A stretch of 64,000 nucleotides of DNA from Corallococcus caeni (GTDB lineage Bacteria; Myxococcota; Myxococcia; Myxococcales; Myxococcaceae): the NCBI RefSeq assembly GCF_036245865.1, contig NZ_BTTW01000003.1, forward strand, positions 620,001 to 684,000. The letters run 5' to 3'. Position 1 is the stretch's first letter, and every line of letters begins with the position of its first letter. A program made the position numbers and the translations under genes. A model generated the notes under the pieces. It made no database searches. It was not told where the DNA came from and saw only the letters and a program-made list of their open reading frames with translations. Shown here piece after piece: positions 34,439-43,912 of this stretch.

Positions 34439-35277
34439 GTGATGACTCCGATGCGCGTGCCCATCCGCACCACCGCTTCGGGCTGCATGCTGTCGTCCCA
34501 GCGCACGCGCCCGGGCTCGAAGCAGAGGATGACGGTGGAGCCCATCTCGAAGCGGCCCAGCTCGCCGCCCTTCTCCACCGGGATGCCCGCGCCGTAGCGG
34601 TGCACCTTGCCGGGCTGACCGAGGTGCGTGGTGATGTCCTCGTAGGACGCCTTGATGCGCGACACGCAGGTGGCGCCCACCTTCACCACCGCCACCTTGC
34701 CGGCCACGGTGTCCAGGTACGTCACCAGCCGCTCGTTCACGCAGAACAGCGACTGCTTGTTCTTCACCGACGCGGGGTTCACCGGCCAGAACTCACCCGG
34801 GATGTACGCGTACCCGGTGATGGTGCCGCCCAGCGGCGAGTGGATGCGGTGGTAGTCGCGCGGCGACAGGTACAACGTCGTCCAGGCGCCGCCGTGGAAG
34901 GGCTTCGCGGCCTGCGAGTCCCCCAAGAGCTCGTCCACCGTGTACTCGATGCCCTTGGCCTGGAGGCAGCGGCCGTTGTCCGAGTAGCCCACCTGGGACA
35001 CGCGGCCGTCCACCGGCGACACGACGACCTTCTCACCGCCGTCCACCGGACGCAGGCCCGGCTTCAGGCCGCGGGTGAAGAACTGGGCGAAGGTCGGGTA
35101 CTTCTCGAAGGAGTGCTCCGCCTCCTCCATGTCCACGTTGTACGCCTTGGCGAAGGTGCGCATGGCCCAGTGGTGCACCGGCGCGGGCGCGGGCAGGCGC
35201 GTGGCCAGGCCCACCACGGAGGACACCGCCGACTTGGGCAGCACGCGCATCAACTTCATGAAGGTCTGTTCGTTCAT
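34435..35277 (-). CDS. psd: phosphatidylserine decarboxylase
   Basis: A 280-residue proenzyme that makes phosphatidylethanolamine at the inner membrane. The self-cleavage site is the MGST motif in RFEMGSTVILCFEPG (LGST in E. coli); the serine becomes the pyruvoyl group. Other family motifs are FFTRGLKPGLRPV, SPVDGRVSQVGY and the histidine in YHRIHSPLGG. Length fits the proteobacterial type I enzymes. It overlaps hisS by 4 bases. Phosphatidylethanolamine is a main lipid in myxobacteria, and the mla and sphingolipid genes nearby share the envelope-lipid theme. Confidence 0.94.
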   Translation of the reverse strand: MNEQTFMKLMRVLPKSAVSSVVGLATRLPAPAPVHHWAMRTFAKAYNVDMEEAEHSFEKYPTFAQFFTRGLKPGLRPVDGGEKVVVSPVDGRVSQVGYSDNGRCLQAKGIEYTVDELLGDSQAAKPFHGGAWTTLYLSPRDYHRIHSPLGGTITGYAYIPGEFWPVNPASVKNKQSLFCVNERLVTYLDTVAGKVAVVKVGATCVSRIKASYEDITTHLGQPGKVHRYGAGIPVEKGGELGRFEMGSTVILCFEPGRVRWDDSMQPEAVVRMGTRIGVIT

Positions 35278-35308
35278 CGAAGGTCGTCAGCTCTTGAAAG
35301 AGAGTGGT

Positions 35309-36019
35309 TCAACGCCCGCCATCGTTCGCGGGCACCGTGCCGCCGTCCTCATAACGGCGCACGGTCCGCATGGCGCTCCTGGGTAACAGCGCCAGCACGC
35401 GGCCGTCTTCAATCACCAGCGAGGTGTCGCGGTGGCTGGGGTACTCCAACTGGCAGGACGCCCGGTCGCTCAGCTGCCAGGTGTCCCGCATCCCCCGCCC
35501 TTCCACCGTGACGGGCATGGAGCGGGTGAAGCAGCCCTGGAAGCCCGCCACCAGCTCGGAGGCCGGGGTGCCCATCTGGGGCCCGGCAATCACGCCGGCG
35601 TCCCCCAGGCCGGCGTCCGCCGGCTCCGCTGCCTCGGGCTCGGGCCGGCGCGGGATGTTCGTGGAGGAGGGGTCCAGGGTGGGCACCGTGCGGGCGTTGG
35701 CCACCGCGCGGCGCTTCTCCTCCTGGGCCGCCTGCATGCGCGTGCGGCCCTGCTGGATGCGCTGGAGCAGGGACTGGGACGCGGCGGAGTCCACGCTGTC
35801 CGAGGGCACGCGCTGCAGCTGCGCTTCAATCTCCCCGATGGAGGGGTCCAGGTACGCCTCGTCCAGCTTCTGGGCGTAGAGCGCCGTCCACCGGCGGCTG
35901 GCCTGCTCGAACTCGGGCGAGGGCGGCGCGGGGGCGCGGCTGCACCCGGAGACGAAGAGCAGGGCTGCGAGGCCAAGGCCCATGAAGGGCCGCTTCGGAC
36001 GGGGGACCTGGGGGCGCAC
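35309..36019 (-). CDS. predicted lipoprotein of unknown function
   Basis: A 236-residue protein with GTG start, a basic N-terminus (RPQVPRPKRPF) and a lipoprotein signal (GLGLAALLFVSGC). The mature part has a helical region (residues 35-110, with VPSDSVDSAASQSLLQRIQQ). A Pro/Ala/Glu/Asp-rich linker follows, then a C-terminal domain with two cysteines (GFQGCFTR, ASCQLEYPSH) that could form a disulphide. No family is recognised. It lies 31 bases upstream of psd on the same strand. Confidence 0.75.
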   Translation of the reverse strand: MRPQVPRPKRPFMGLGLAALLFVSGCSRAPAPPSPEFEQASRRWTALYAQKLDEAYLDPSIGEIEAQLQRVPSDSVDSAASQSLLQRIQQGRTRMQAAQEEKRRAVANARTVPTLDPSSTNIPRRPEPEAAEPADAGLGDAGVIAGPQMGTPASELVAGFQGCFTRSMPVTVEGRGMRDTWQLSDRASCQLEYPSHRDTSLVIEDGRVLALLPRSAMRTVRRYEDGGTVPANDGGR

Positions 36020-36093
36020 GGCCCCGGTTTATGCCACCTTCCGTCCGGCCGCGCCGCTTTTCCGCACGCGCCGCGCCATGCGGCCCGGACGGG

Positions 36094-36825
36094 CTAGACG
36101 CCCAGGAACAGCCGCTTGCCGAAGTTGAGCGCCAGGTCCGCGTCGAAGATCTTCTGCGCGGAGGTCTCGATGTCGTACTCCACGCGCAGGTACTCCACCG
36201 TGCGCGCGTCCGTGTCGCAGATGACGAAGCAGGCCCGGTTGTCGTAGTCGCGCGGCTGGCCCACACTGCCCACCGACACGATGTACTTGTAGCCCTTCCG
36301 GAGCACGAACTTCTGGGCCACCACGTCGTTCACCTCGCCGTTGCCAATGGCGAACGCGCGGCACAGGTGGCTGTGGCCAATGAAGGTCACCTCCGGCAGC
36401 TCCGCCACGTACGGCGTCAGCTCCCGCGCCTGCTCCAGCGCGAAGATGTACTCGTACGCCTTCGGGTCGATGGGCGAGCCGTGGCAGAAGCCCACCTCGC
36501 CAATGCGGTACGTGTACGGGAGGCTGCGCAGCCAGGCCAGGTTCTCGTCGGAGATGACGTTGGCGCTCCAGTCGAGCGCGTGCCGGGCGGCGTCGTAGTA
36601 GTACGAGTAGTCCATCCGCCCCGCCACCGCGGCGTCGTGGTTGCCCAAGAGCGTGATCTCCGCCACCGAGCGCACCAGGTCGCAGCACGGGTTGGGGGAC
36701 GCCCCGTACCCGACGATGTCCCCCAGCGACACAAAGCGGTCCACCTTCTGGTGCTCCGCCACCCTCAGCACCTCCGTGAGGGCCTCGATGTTGGAGTGGA
36801 TGTCGGAGATGACGGCGATGCGCAT
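36094..36825 (-). CDS. metallophosphoesterase (calcineurin-like)
   Basis: A 243-residue cytoplasmic phosphoesterase with all binuclear metal motifs: ISDIHSN (D-x-H), GDIVGYG, LGNHD, GHSH, plus an intervening FCHGSP. This YfcE/DR1281-like type may act on nucleotides or phosphodiesters; the substrate is not fixed by sequence. The PilZ gene ends 7 bases upstream, so the two are probably co-transcribed. Confidence 0.9.
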   Translation of the reverse strand: MRIAVISDIHSNIEALTEVLRVAEHQKVDRFVSLGDIVGYGASPNPCCDLVRSVAEITLLGNHDAAVAGRMDYSYYYDAARHALDWSANVISDENLAWLRSLPYTYRIGEVGFCHGSPIDPKAYEYIFALEQARELTPYVAELPEVTFIGHSHLCRAFAIGNGEVNDVVAQKFVLRKGYKYIVSVGSVGQPRDYDNRACFVICDTDARTVEYLRVEYDIETSAQKIFDADLALNFGKRLFLGV

Positions 36826-36832
36826 GGGAGCC

Positions 36833-37177
36833 CTATCGGGGGGTCTGCTGCTGGGACTGGGAGATGATGCGCCGCAGACTCGTCAGGGCGTCCGCGTCCA
36901 ACGCTTCGAATCTCAGGCCCATGCCCGGGGGCCGGCCGGCGGGTTGCTCGTCCTGCCGCAACCAGACGACCGTGGCCTGCGCCTGCAACTGCGTGTCCGT
37001 CGCCTGCTGGGTGAGCCGCACCTGCGCCCGCGTCCCCGCCGCCAGCGGGGTGCTCGTCCTGAGGAAGAGGCCTCCCTCGCTCAGGTTGGCGATGCGTGCA
37101 TACAGGGTCACGTTCTCACCCTCGCACCAGCAGCGCAGGAGGGTGCCGACCCGCGCGTGCTTTCGATTTTCGCTCAA
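36833..37177 (-). CDS. PilZ domain protein
   Basis: A 114-residue single PilZ domain. The c-di-GMP binding residues are intact: RxxxR in NRKHARVG and NLSEGG (D/NxSxxG). The start is a TTG, chosen because GGGAGG lies about 8 bases upstream and the RxxxR motif is close to the N-terminus. It would bind c-di-GMP made by cyclases such as the two GGDEF proteins in this window. The metallophosphoesterase gene follows after 7 bases. Confidence 0.88.
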   Translation of the reverse strand: MSENRKHARVGTLLRCWCEGENVTLYARIANLSEGGLFLRTSTPLAAGTRAQVRLTQQATDTQLQAQATVVWLRQDEQPAGRPPGMGLRFEALDADALTSLRRIISQSQQQTPR

Positions 37178-37287
37178 CCGGGGGGACCTCCCGACGCGGA
37201 ATCTGCCCGTCCACGTCGGCGCTGAAAAAGGACGTCCGCACCGGATTTATTCATCCACTGCGTCCGGTCGAGCCTAGGGAGGGTGGG

Positions 37288-37318
37288 TGCGGCCCGTCAA
37301 GTTCCACACCGGGCCGCA
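37288..37318 (-). terminator. inverted repeat after the PfkB gene
   Basis: TGCGGCCCG (37288-37296) pairs with CGGGCCGCA (37310-37318), a perfect 9-bp stem with a 13-base loop. It lies 18 bases past the PfkB stop codon on the minus strand and before the PilZ gene. No T-run follows. Confidence 0.45.
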
Positions 37319-37336
37319 TGCCCTTCCTGAACTCCC

Positions 37337-38269
37337 CTACCCGCCCAGCGGGCCCAGGTCGTCGAAGTGGGTGAGCTTCTTGAACTCGGCGAAGCGGGCG
37401 TGGATCTCCGGGCGCTGCACCTCGCGCAGGCGCTCCAGGCTGAACTTCTCCACGGTGAAGGAGGCCATCACGCTGCCCATGACCATGGCCTTGCGGAGCA
37501 GCCGCTGATCCACGTTGCCCGAGGCGCCGGAGCTGGCCAGGGTGCCCATGAAGCCGCCGGCGAAGGTGTCACCCGCGCCGGTGGGGTCGAACACCTCCGA
37601 CAGGGGGAAGGCCGGGCAGGCGAAGATGTGGTCGTGGTCGAAGAGCAGCGCGCCGTGCTCGCCGCGCTTGATGACCACGCGGGACGGGCCCATGGCCAGG
37701 ATGGCGCGGGCGGCCTTCACCACGTTGTGCTCGCCGGACAGCTGGCGCGCCTCCGCGTCGTTGATGAAGAGCAGGTTCACGCGCTGGAGCGTCTTGAGCA
37801 GCGCGGGGCGGCTGCCCTGGATCCAGAAGTTCATCGTGTCCGCGGCCACCAGCTTGGGCGCCTTCACCTGGTCCAGCACGCGCGACTGGAGCTCCGGGTG
37901 GATGTTGCCCAGGAAGACGTAGGGCGTCTCCCGGTAGGCGGCCGGCAGGTTGGGTGAGAAGGACTCGAAGACGTTGAGCTGGGTGTCCAGCGTCTGCGCC
38001 TCGTTGAGCTCCCAGCCGTACTTGCCCTTCCAGCGGAAGGTGCGGCCGGCCTCGCGGGTGAGCCCCTCCAGGTCGATGCCGCGCCCGCGCAGGAACTGGA
38101 GGTGCGACTCCGGGAAGTCCTCGCCAATCACCGCCACCAGCTGAACGGGGCCGAAGAAGGACGCGGTCGTGGAGAAGTACGTGGCGGAGCCGCCCAGCAC
38201 GTCCTCCTTCTTGCCGAAGGGCGTTTCCAGCGAGTCCAGCGCGATTGAACCGACGACGAGCAGAGACAT
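37337..38269 (-). CDS. PfkB-family sugar/nucleoside kinase
   Basis: A 310-residue ribokinase-fold kinase. The N-terminal GSIALDSLETPFGKKEDVLGGSATY contains the Gly-Gly hinge of the family, and the C-terminal catalytic motif DPTGAGDTFAGGFMG carries the catalytic aspartate and anion hole. It is a cytoplasmic ATP-dependent kinase of a sugar or nucleoside; substrate unknown. The 127-base gap to mlaD upstream suggests its own promoter. A hairpin follows the gene. Confidence 0.9.
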   Translation of the reverse strand: MSLLVVGSIALDSLETPFGKKEDVLGGSATYFSTTASFFGPVQLVAVIGEDFPESHLQFLRGRGIDLEGLTREAGRTFRWKGKYGWELNEAQTLDTQLNVFESFSPNLPAAYRETPYVFLGNIHPELQSRVLDQVKAPKLVAADTMNFWIQGSRPALLKTLQRVNLLFINDAEARQLSGEHNVVKAARAILAMGPSRVVIKRGEHGALLFDHDHIFACPAFPLSEVFDPTGAGDTFAGGFMGTLASSGASGNVDQRLLRKAMVMGSVMASFTVEKFSLERLREVQRPEIHARFAEFKKLTHFDDLGPLGG

Positions 38270-38396
38270 GGAGGCTTCTTCCTGGGGGTGACCTGGCGCG
38301 AGTACGGCATCGCGTCAGGGCACGGCGAATTCCAGGGGAAACCCCGTGCCCGTGCCGGGTACGACACCTTCCCGGCAACGTCAAGGACTACACAGC

Positions 38397-39926
38397 CTAG
38401 AACGTGGGGACGCCGATGGTGGTGATGAGGGCCTTCAGGTCGTCGTCGGTGAAGAAGAAGCCCGCGCCGAAGAAGAAGTCGCGGCCGGCGATGAGGCGCC
38501 GGGTGGCCGCGTCACGCTGCCTGGCGTTGAGGATGTCGTCCATGCCCGCCATGGCGTACAGGTGGTCGAAAGCCTGGGCCTTCAGCATGGCGCGCAGCCG
38601 CGGGTAGCGCAGCTCGTCCGCGGTGAAGTTGAACGCGTCCATCTTCAGGGTGAGCGCGTCGTCGAAGAGGTGCAGGTCCGCGCCCACGCCGCCCGTGGAC
38701 TCGATGAGGCCCACGCGCAGGGTGGTGAAGTAGTAGCGCTTGGCGAACTGGAGGCTGACCTTGAAGGACTCCCGGGTCACCTTCTGCGTCTGGATGACCG
38801 GGTCGCCGTCCGACGGCGGGTTGGTCTGCACCACCTGCGTGCTGACGGAGCCGCGCGGGTCGTCGATGATCTCCAGCAGGTAGTACTTGTCCGGCTTGGG
38901 GATGAGCTTGAGCGACAGGCCGTTCTTCGACGCGCCCTGGGACACCAGGTAGGTGCTGAACAGGCCCACCTCCGTCTGGAGGGTGGAGAGGCGGGTGGCG
39001 AACTCGCTGACGTCGGTGACGGCCTCGCTGAGGCGCTGGCCCAGCTGCTCGTCGGTGAGCAGCGCGCCCGCGGCGCCCTCGCCGTCCTTCACCTTGCGGG
39101 TGATGTCCTCCAGGTTGGCGAGCGTGTTGTCCAGCCGGCCCAGCGTCTGCTTGAGGCTGGAGACGCTCTCCTTGAACTCCCCTTCCCCGCTGCCCACGAT
39201 GTTCTTGACGGTGCCGAGCACCTCGCGGACGTCCTGGGTGATGCGCTCCACGTTGGTGACGATGCGGGTGACCTCCGCGCCGTTGCCCTGGGTGAGGGCG
39301 CGCACGTCGGAGGACACGCCCTCCACGTTCGCCATGATGGTGTCCAGGCGGTCCGTGTTGCGGCGCACCGTCGCGTCCACCGAGTCCGACAGGCGGACCA
39401 GGTTCTCCACGATGCGCTCCAGGCTGCCCGCGCCCTTCTCGCCGCCCAGCACCTCGCGCAGCGCGCCCGTCACCTGCTGGATGTCGGAGGTGATCTGCGA
39501 CAGGGACTCGAAGACGGCCTCCACGCCCTGGGTGTCGATGACGCGGCGGATCTGCCCGCCGTTCTCCAGCTCCGGCGCCTGCTCCGTGCCGGGGTTCAGG
39601 TCCAGCAGGTAGTCGCCCAGGAGCGACTCCGAGCGCTTGGTGATCGCGGCGTCCTGGCGGATGTCCACGCCCTTGCGGATCTTCAGCCAGATCTTCGCGC
39701 GGGTGCCCTCCAGGCTGATGTCGCTGATCTCCCCCACGGGGATGCCGGCGATCTGCACCCGGCCGCGCACCGCGAGCCCGGACGCGTCCCGGAAGTAGGC
39801 CCACACCTGGGTGGAGTCACGGTCGCTCAGTCCGCCCTTCTTGGCGAACAGCACGAACGTGATGAGGAAGCCCCCGGCGGCGAGGACCAACAGGCCAACA
39901 CGGAAGGGCGTGACGAGCTTCTTCAC
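38397..39926 (-). CDS. mlaD: MlaD/MCE-domain protein of the phospholipid transporter
   Basis: A 509-residue protein (GTG start), much longer than E. coli MlaD. It has one N-terminal transmembrane helix (VGLLVLAAGGFLITFVLFA), then a single MCE domain (VWAYFRDASGLAVRGRVQIAGIPVGEISDI). A long periplasmic helical region (residues 130-330) has many heptad-like repeats, followed by a beta-rich C-terminal domain (KYYLLEIIDDPRGS to GGVGADLHLFD). It should bind MlaE and MlaF at the inner membrane and pass lipid to MlaC or directly through a needle. It is last in the mlaE-mlaF-mlaD run; 131 bases separate it from mlaF. Confidence 0.88.
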   Translation of the reverse strand: MKKLVTPFRVGLLVLAAGGFLITFVLFAKKGGLSDRDSTQVWAYFRDASGLAVRGRVQIAGIPVGEISDISLEGTRAKIWLKIRKGVDIRQDAAITKRSESLLGDYLLDLNPGTEQAPELENGGQIRRVIDTQGVEAVFESLSQITSDIQQVTGALREVLGGEKGAGSLERIVENLVRLSDSVDATVRRNTDRLDTIMANVEGVSSDVRALTQGNGAEVTRIVTNVERITQDVREVLGTVKNIVGSGEGEFKESVSSLKQTLGRLDNTLANLEDITRKVKDGEGAAGALLTDEQLGQRLSEAVTDVSEFATRLSTLQTEVGLFSTYLVSQGASKNGLSLKLIPKPDKYYLLEIIDDPRGSVSTQVVQTNPPSDGDPVIQTQKVTRESFKVSLQFAKRYYFTTLRVGLIESTGGVGADLHLFDDALTLKMDAFNFTADELRYPRLRAMLKAQAFDHLYAMAGMDDILNARQRDAATRRLIAGRDFFFGAGFFFTDDDLKALITTIGVPTF

Positions 39927-40057
39927 CTGATGTGACTCCGAGCGCTACCACCGCTACCACCGGCCGCGCGCGACTCTAACGATTTGCATGCCGGCTGCCA
40001 GCTTTTCATGAAGGGCTGGAATCCTTGGGGGACCGCCTTCCCCGCCCCGCCGTCCTA

Positions 40058-40858
40058 TCAGTTCTTACCGAACCACGTCTGGAGGAAGACCTGGACGGCC
40101 GGGTGCTGGGACTCCCGCAGCTGCTCCGGCGGGCCGTGCTCCACGATGACGCCCTTGGACAGGAAGGCGATCTGGTTGGCCACGTTGAAGGCGGACGCGA
40201 TGTCGTGGCTGATGACCACGCTGGTGACGCCCAGCTCCTTCTGCGCGGTGAGGATCATGTCGTCCACGGAGTCCGTGGTGATGGGATCCAGGCCGGTGGT
40301 GGGCTCGTCGTAGAGGACGACCTTGGGGTCCAGCACCACGGCGCGCGCCAGGCCCACGCGCTTGCGCATGCCGCCGGACAGGTCCGCGGGGAAGCGCCCC
40401 TCCACCTCGCGCTTGAGCCCCATGAGGTCCAGGCGCTTGCGCACCTGCTCGCGGATCTCGTCCTCGGACAGCTTCGTGTGCTGGCGCAGCGGGAAGGCGA
40501 CGTTCTCGAACACCGTCATGGAGTCGAAGAGCGCGGCGGCCTGGAACACCATGCCGAAGCTGCGGCGCACCTGCTGCAACCCCTCCACGCTCATGGGGAC
40601 GATGTCCTGCCCGTCGATGATGACCTGGCCGCTGTCCGGCTTGAGCAGGCCGATCATGTGCTTCATCAGCACCGTCTTGCCGGACCCGGAGCCGCCCAGG
40701 ATGACGCAGGTGCTGCCCGCGGGCACGGTGAGGTTGATGCCGGTGAGGACCTTGTTCCCCGCGAACGTCTTGTGCAGGTCCACGATCTGGATCATCGCCT
40801 TCGAGCTTCCGGCGGGGGCGCCGGTGGACTCGGGCGGGGGCGGAGTCGGGGGGCCCAT
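40058..40858 (-). CDS. mlaF: MlaF-like ABC transporter ATP-binding protein
   Basis: The ATG at 40858 overlaps the mlaE stop as ATGA; a Met at residue 22 (MIQIVDLHKTF) is an alternative. The 266-residue product has Walker A GGSGSGKT, signature LSGGMRKRVGLARA, Walker B VVLYDEPTTGLDP and the switch histidine in VVISHDIASAF. The first 21 residues are Pro-rich and outside the ATPase. It energises phospholipid movement by MlaE/MlaD. The PAS-rich and lipid genes elsewhere in the window do not share its operon. Confidence 0.93.
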   Translation of the reverse strand: MGPPTPPPPESTGAPAGSSKAMIQIVDLHKTFAGNKVLTGINLTVPAGSTCVILGGSGSGKTVLMKHMIGLLKPDSGQVIIDGQDIVPMSVEGLQQVRRSFGMVFQAAALFDSMTVFENVAFPLRQHTKLSEDEIREQVRKRLDLMGLKREVEGRFPADLSGGMRKRVGLARAVVLDPKVVLYDEPTTGLDPITTDSVDDMILTAQKELGVTSVVISHDIASAFNVANQIAFLSKGVIVEHGPPEQLRESQHPAVQVFLQTWFGKN

Positions 40859-41673
40859 CAGTGCATCATCATGCCGACGATGAAATCGAGGATGAAGATG
40901 GCCAGCGCGCTGGAGACCATCGCCTCCGTGGTGGCCTGGCCCACGCCCTTCGCGCCGCCGGACGCGTTGAAGCCCTTGTAGCAACAGATGAGGGCCACGG
41001 AGAGGCCGAAGATGGCGCCCTTGAGGAGGCCCTCGTAGACGTCCGACGGAGCCATCCACTGCTGGGTGCGCGACAGGAACGTGCCGGGGGAGATGCCCAG
41101 GCCGAACACGGCGACGACGTAGGCGCCGGACATGCCCGTGGTGTTGAAGAGCATGGTGAGCGCGGGGACCATGAACAGGCCCGCGAGCACCCGGGGCACC
41201 AGCAGGTACTGCACCGGGTTGACGGCCATGGTCTCCAGCGCGTCCACCTGCTCGGTGACGCGCATGGTGCCCAGCTCCGTGCACATGGCGGAGCCGGCGC
41301 GCATGGTGACCATCAGCGCGGCGAACACGGAGGCGAGCTCGCGCGTGAGCGTCAGCGCCACGGTGGGGCCCACCAGGCTCTCCGCGTCGAACAGGGCGAA
41401 GGCGGTGGACGTCTGGAGGGCGAACACCATGCCGGTGAAGGTGCCGGTGAGCCCCACGATGAAGATGGAGCCCACGCCCACGAAGTCCAGCTGGGTGAAG
41501 AGGTTCTGCAGCCGGAACGGGCGGCGCACGCTCCAGCGGAAGACGTCCAGGCCCAGGGCCACCACGCCGCCAATGCTGCTGACGACGTCGATGATGCCCT
41601 TGCCGAGGCCCTCCACCGACTGAGTGAAGGCGCCGGTGAACCGGTTGGGTTTGCTGGGGGTCTCGGTGGTCAT
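40858..41673 (-). CDS. mlaE: MlaE-like phospholipid ABC permease
   Basis: A 271-residue inner-membrane permease of the MlaE (DUF140) family. About five hydrophobic helices are visible, with family stretches GLTGTFTGMVFALQT, LTRELASVFAALMVTMRAGSAM, VTEQVDALETMAVNPVQYL, and the ending TEAMVSSALAIFILDFIVG. The gene starts the mla operon (mlaE, mlaF, mlaD) on the minus strand. It diverges across 238 bases from the zinc-ribbon gene. No mlaA or mlaB is adjacent; an mlaC-like gene lies about 27 kb away. Confidence 0.93.
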   Translation of the reverse strand: MTTETPSKPNRFTGAFTQSVEGLGKGIIDVVSSIGGVVALGLDVFRWSVRRPFRLQNLFTQLDFVGVGSIFIVGLTGTFTGMVFALQTSTAFALFDAESLVGPTVALTLTRELASVFAALMVTMRAGSAMCTELGTMRVTEQVDALETMAVNPVQYLLVPRVLAGLFMVPALTMLFNTTGMSGAYVVAVFGLGISPGTFLSRTQQWMAPSDVYEGLLKGAIFGLSVALICCYKGFNASGGAKGVGQATTEAMVSSALAIFILDFIVGMMMH

Positions 41674-41911
41674 GCGCTCAGGCGGGCGACTCTACGTGCT
41701 CCGGACGGCGGCACAAGGGAACTCCAGCGCCGCCCCATCCCACCCCCACCTCCATCGGTTGGTCGCCAGGGGGGCTCCCACGCGGCGCGAAGGCGGGATG
41801 CGATGGGGCTTCCTCCGCCTGGGGTCGGCCGTTATGTTCCGCGGCCCTCTTTACTTTCCACGCCCGGCGCGCCCTTTTGGGGGAGTTGCCGGGCCAGAGC
41901 GACACGACAGC

Positions 41912-42469
41912 ATGGCTACTCTGAAGGTCGGCGGCGAGGTGGATGCCCAGTGCACCCGCTGCAAGATGAATCTGGCGCACACCATCCTCGCGATGGTGGG
42001 TCCGAAGATCGTGCGCGTCCGCTGCAACACCTGCGGCGGTGACCACGCGTTCCGGGGCGCGGCGGGCGTCACGGACCGCCCCAAGGCGGCCTCGACCCGG
42101 GCCCCGCGCGCCGCGTCCGGCACGCCCCGCGCGGAGAAGGTGGTCATCTCCTTCGACGAGCAGCTGGCGGGCAAGGACATCGCGAGCGCCCCCAAGTACA
42201 GCCCCAAGGACACCTACAAGGTGGATCAGGTGATCCACCACCCGACGTTCGGGGTGGGCCTGGTGACCGCGGTGCGCGGCGACAAGGTGGACCTCACCTT
42301 CCGCTCGGACACCAAGACGCTGGTGCACGGCCGGGGCGGGGCTCCGGCGGACAAGCCCGCCTTCAGCCCGCCCACGACCCGGCAGGCGGGGCCCGCGGAC
42401 AAGCCCATGGCCGAGCCGCCTCCCGAGGAGGAACTGGCGGCTGAGACTTCCCTGCCTTCCGGGGATTGA
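41912..42469 (+). CDS. zinc-ribbon protein of unknown function
   Basis: The start is the ATG at 41912, next to the CxxC ribbon; the frame extends upstream without support. The 185-residue product has a four-cysteine ribbon at the N-terminus (CTRCKMNLAH...VRCNTCGG), an Ala/Arg/Pro-rich linker (RAPRAASGTPRAEK), then a compact beta domain (YKVDQVIHHPTFGVGLVTAV) that recalls the SH3-like fold of CarD/CdnL-type or DUF3553 proteins. A Pro/Ala-rich tail closes it. It could contact DNA, RNA or RNA polymerase, but this is only resemblance. An envelope gene follows after 45 bases. Confidence 0.7.
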   Translation: MATLKVGGEVDAQCTRCKMNLAHTILAMVGPKIVRVRCNTCGGDHAFRGAAGVTDRPKAASTRAPRAASGTPRAEKVVISFDEQLAGKDIASAPKYSPKDTYKVDQVIHHPTFGVGLVTAVRGDKVDLTFRSDTKTLVHGRGGAPADKPAFSPPTTRQAGPADKPMAEPPPEEELAAETSLPSGD

Positions 42470-42514
42470 CCCGGAGGCCGGAGCGGCGGTCAACTGGGAC
42501 ACTGGGTTTCCCGT

Positions 42515-43912
42515 ATGCGTCCGCCGCTCCACTTCGCCGTCTGCCTCCTGATGCTGGGTGCCGCCGTGGCACGGGCGGAACCGCCGGAGGTGGAGGCGAC
42601 GCCCGGGCGCGTGGTGCTCGGGAAGGACGCGGCCGTGGAGGTGCGGGTGCGGGTGCCCAAGGGCGCCGGCCCCGTGCGCGCGGCGGCCTCCTCCGGCACC
42701 TGGGCACAGCCGCGGCTGGAGGGCGGCGCCGAGCGCGTCTTCCGCTGGACACCTCCGCCGGTGCGCTACCCGCTGTGGGCGGTGCTCGCGTTCTGGGTGG
42801 AGGACGGCCGCGCGCCGGAGGTCACCACCGTGGTGCTGCCGCTGCTGGGGCGCACCACGCTGGACGTGTCCACCGCGCCGGGCGCGGAGGTGGTGGTCGC
42901 GGTGGGCGACGCGCGGTTCGGCCCGGTGAGGGCGGACGGGCACGGTCGGGCGCAGGTGCCCGTGGAGGTGCCTCCGGATGCGACGGAGGCGCGCGTGCTC
43001 GCGACCCGGGGCACGCTCACCACCGATCGCAGCACGCCGCTGGAGGTGCCCGCCGGGCGCCCGCTCGTCGCGGCGCTCACGCCGGATCCGCTGCCCGCGG
43101 AGGGCGGCGGCTGGTTGATCATCGCGGGCACGCGGGAGCGGATCTCCCCCTCGGAGCTGGACGTGGTGGCGGAGGGTGCCACCGTGACGCCGGAGCTCAC
43201 GCGCTACACGGTGCGGCCGCGCGCGGACGCGACGAACGTGTCCGTCACCGTGGGGTGGCGTGATGCGCCGGCGGACGACGCGGTGCGGATCCAGGGCGCG
43301 GTGAAGCCCACCGCGGCCAAGCCCGCGGAGGTGATCGCGATCCCGGCCGACGCCCGCCCCTACCCGGCACTCCAAGGCCGGATCCCGATATCGAGGCAGA
43401 CGTCGCTGTTCCTCCTGGGCGGCGCGGCGTTCGCGAGCGGCGCCAATGGTGGACCGCTGCTGGGATTGGGCGTGTCCGTGCCGCTGCCGGTGTGGCGCAG
43501 GCGCGTGGCGGCGGAGGCGGAGCTGGGACTGCGTCACGCGAGCCTGGAGGGACAGCAGGGAAGCACGCAGGTGCGCTCGCGCGTGTGGGGGATGCCCCTG
43601 CTCTTGTCCGCGCGGGTCACCCTTTTTCAACGGGGTTCCTTCCAACTGGACGGCCGTGCAGGCGGGGGTGTGCTGGCATTGAGCCATCACCTTTCAACGC
43701 AAGGCATTGGGACCGGGGATGTCTTTCCTGCCGCCGTGGATGAGCGCAGAGTGCGCGCCATGGGATTCCTGGCCGCGCAAGGCGCTTATCAGTGGGGCCG
43801 CTGGAGCCTCCTCACGGAGGTGCGCGGGGCCCTGGCGCCCGTGGAGACGCCGTCGCTTCGCGCCGAGCTGGGCGGCGTGTCCGTGTCCGCGGGGCTGAGG
43901 TTCGTTCCGTGA
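42515..43912 (+). CDS. exported protein with C-terminal beta-barrel-like domain
   Basis: A 465-residue protein with a signal peptide (LHFAVCLLMLGAAVARA). The N-terminal 280 residues are beta-rich and Ig-like (EATPGRVVLGKDAAVEVRVRVP). The C-terminal 180 residues alternate hydrophobic and polar residues (LFLLGGAAFASGANGGPLLG, AEAELGLRHASLEGQQ, SLLTEVRGALAPVETPSLRA) and end in VSVSAGLRFVP, compatible with an outer-membrane barrel. No family is recognised. The next gene overlaps by 4 bases (GTGA), so the two products probably act together. Confidence 0.72.
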   Translation: MRPPLHFAVCLLMLGAAVARAEPPEVEATPGRVVLGKDAAVEVRVRVPKGAGPVRAAASSGTWAQPRLEGGAERVFRWTPPPVRYPLWAVLAFWVEDGRAPEVTTVVLPLLGRTTLDVSTAPGAEVVVAVGDARFGPVRADGHGRAQVPVEVPPDATEARVLATRGTLTTDRSTPLEVPAGRPLVAALTPDPLPAEGGGWLIIAGTRERISPSELDVVAEGATVTPELTRYTVRPRADATNVSVTVGWRDAPADDAVRIQGAVKPTAAKPAEVIAIPADARPYPALQGRIPISRQTSLFLLGGAAFASGANGGPLLGLGVSVPLPVWRRRVAAEAELGLRHASLEGQQGSTQVRSRVWGMPLLLSARVTLFQRGSFQLDGRAGGGVLALSHHLSTQGIGTGDVFPAAVDERRVRAMGFLAAQGAYQWGRWSLLTEVRGALAPVETPSLRAELGGVSVSAGLRFVP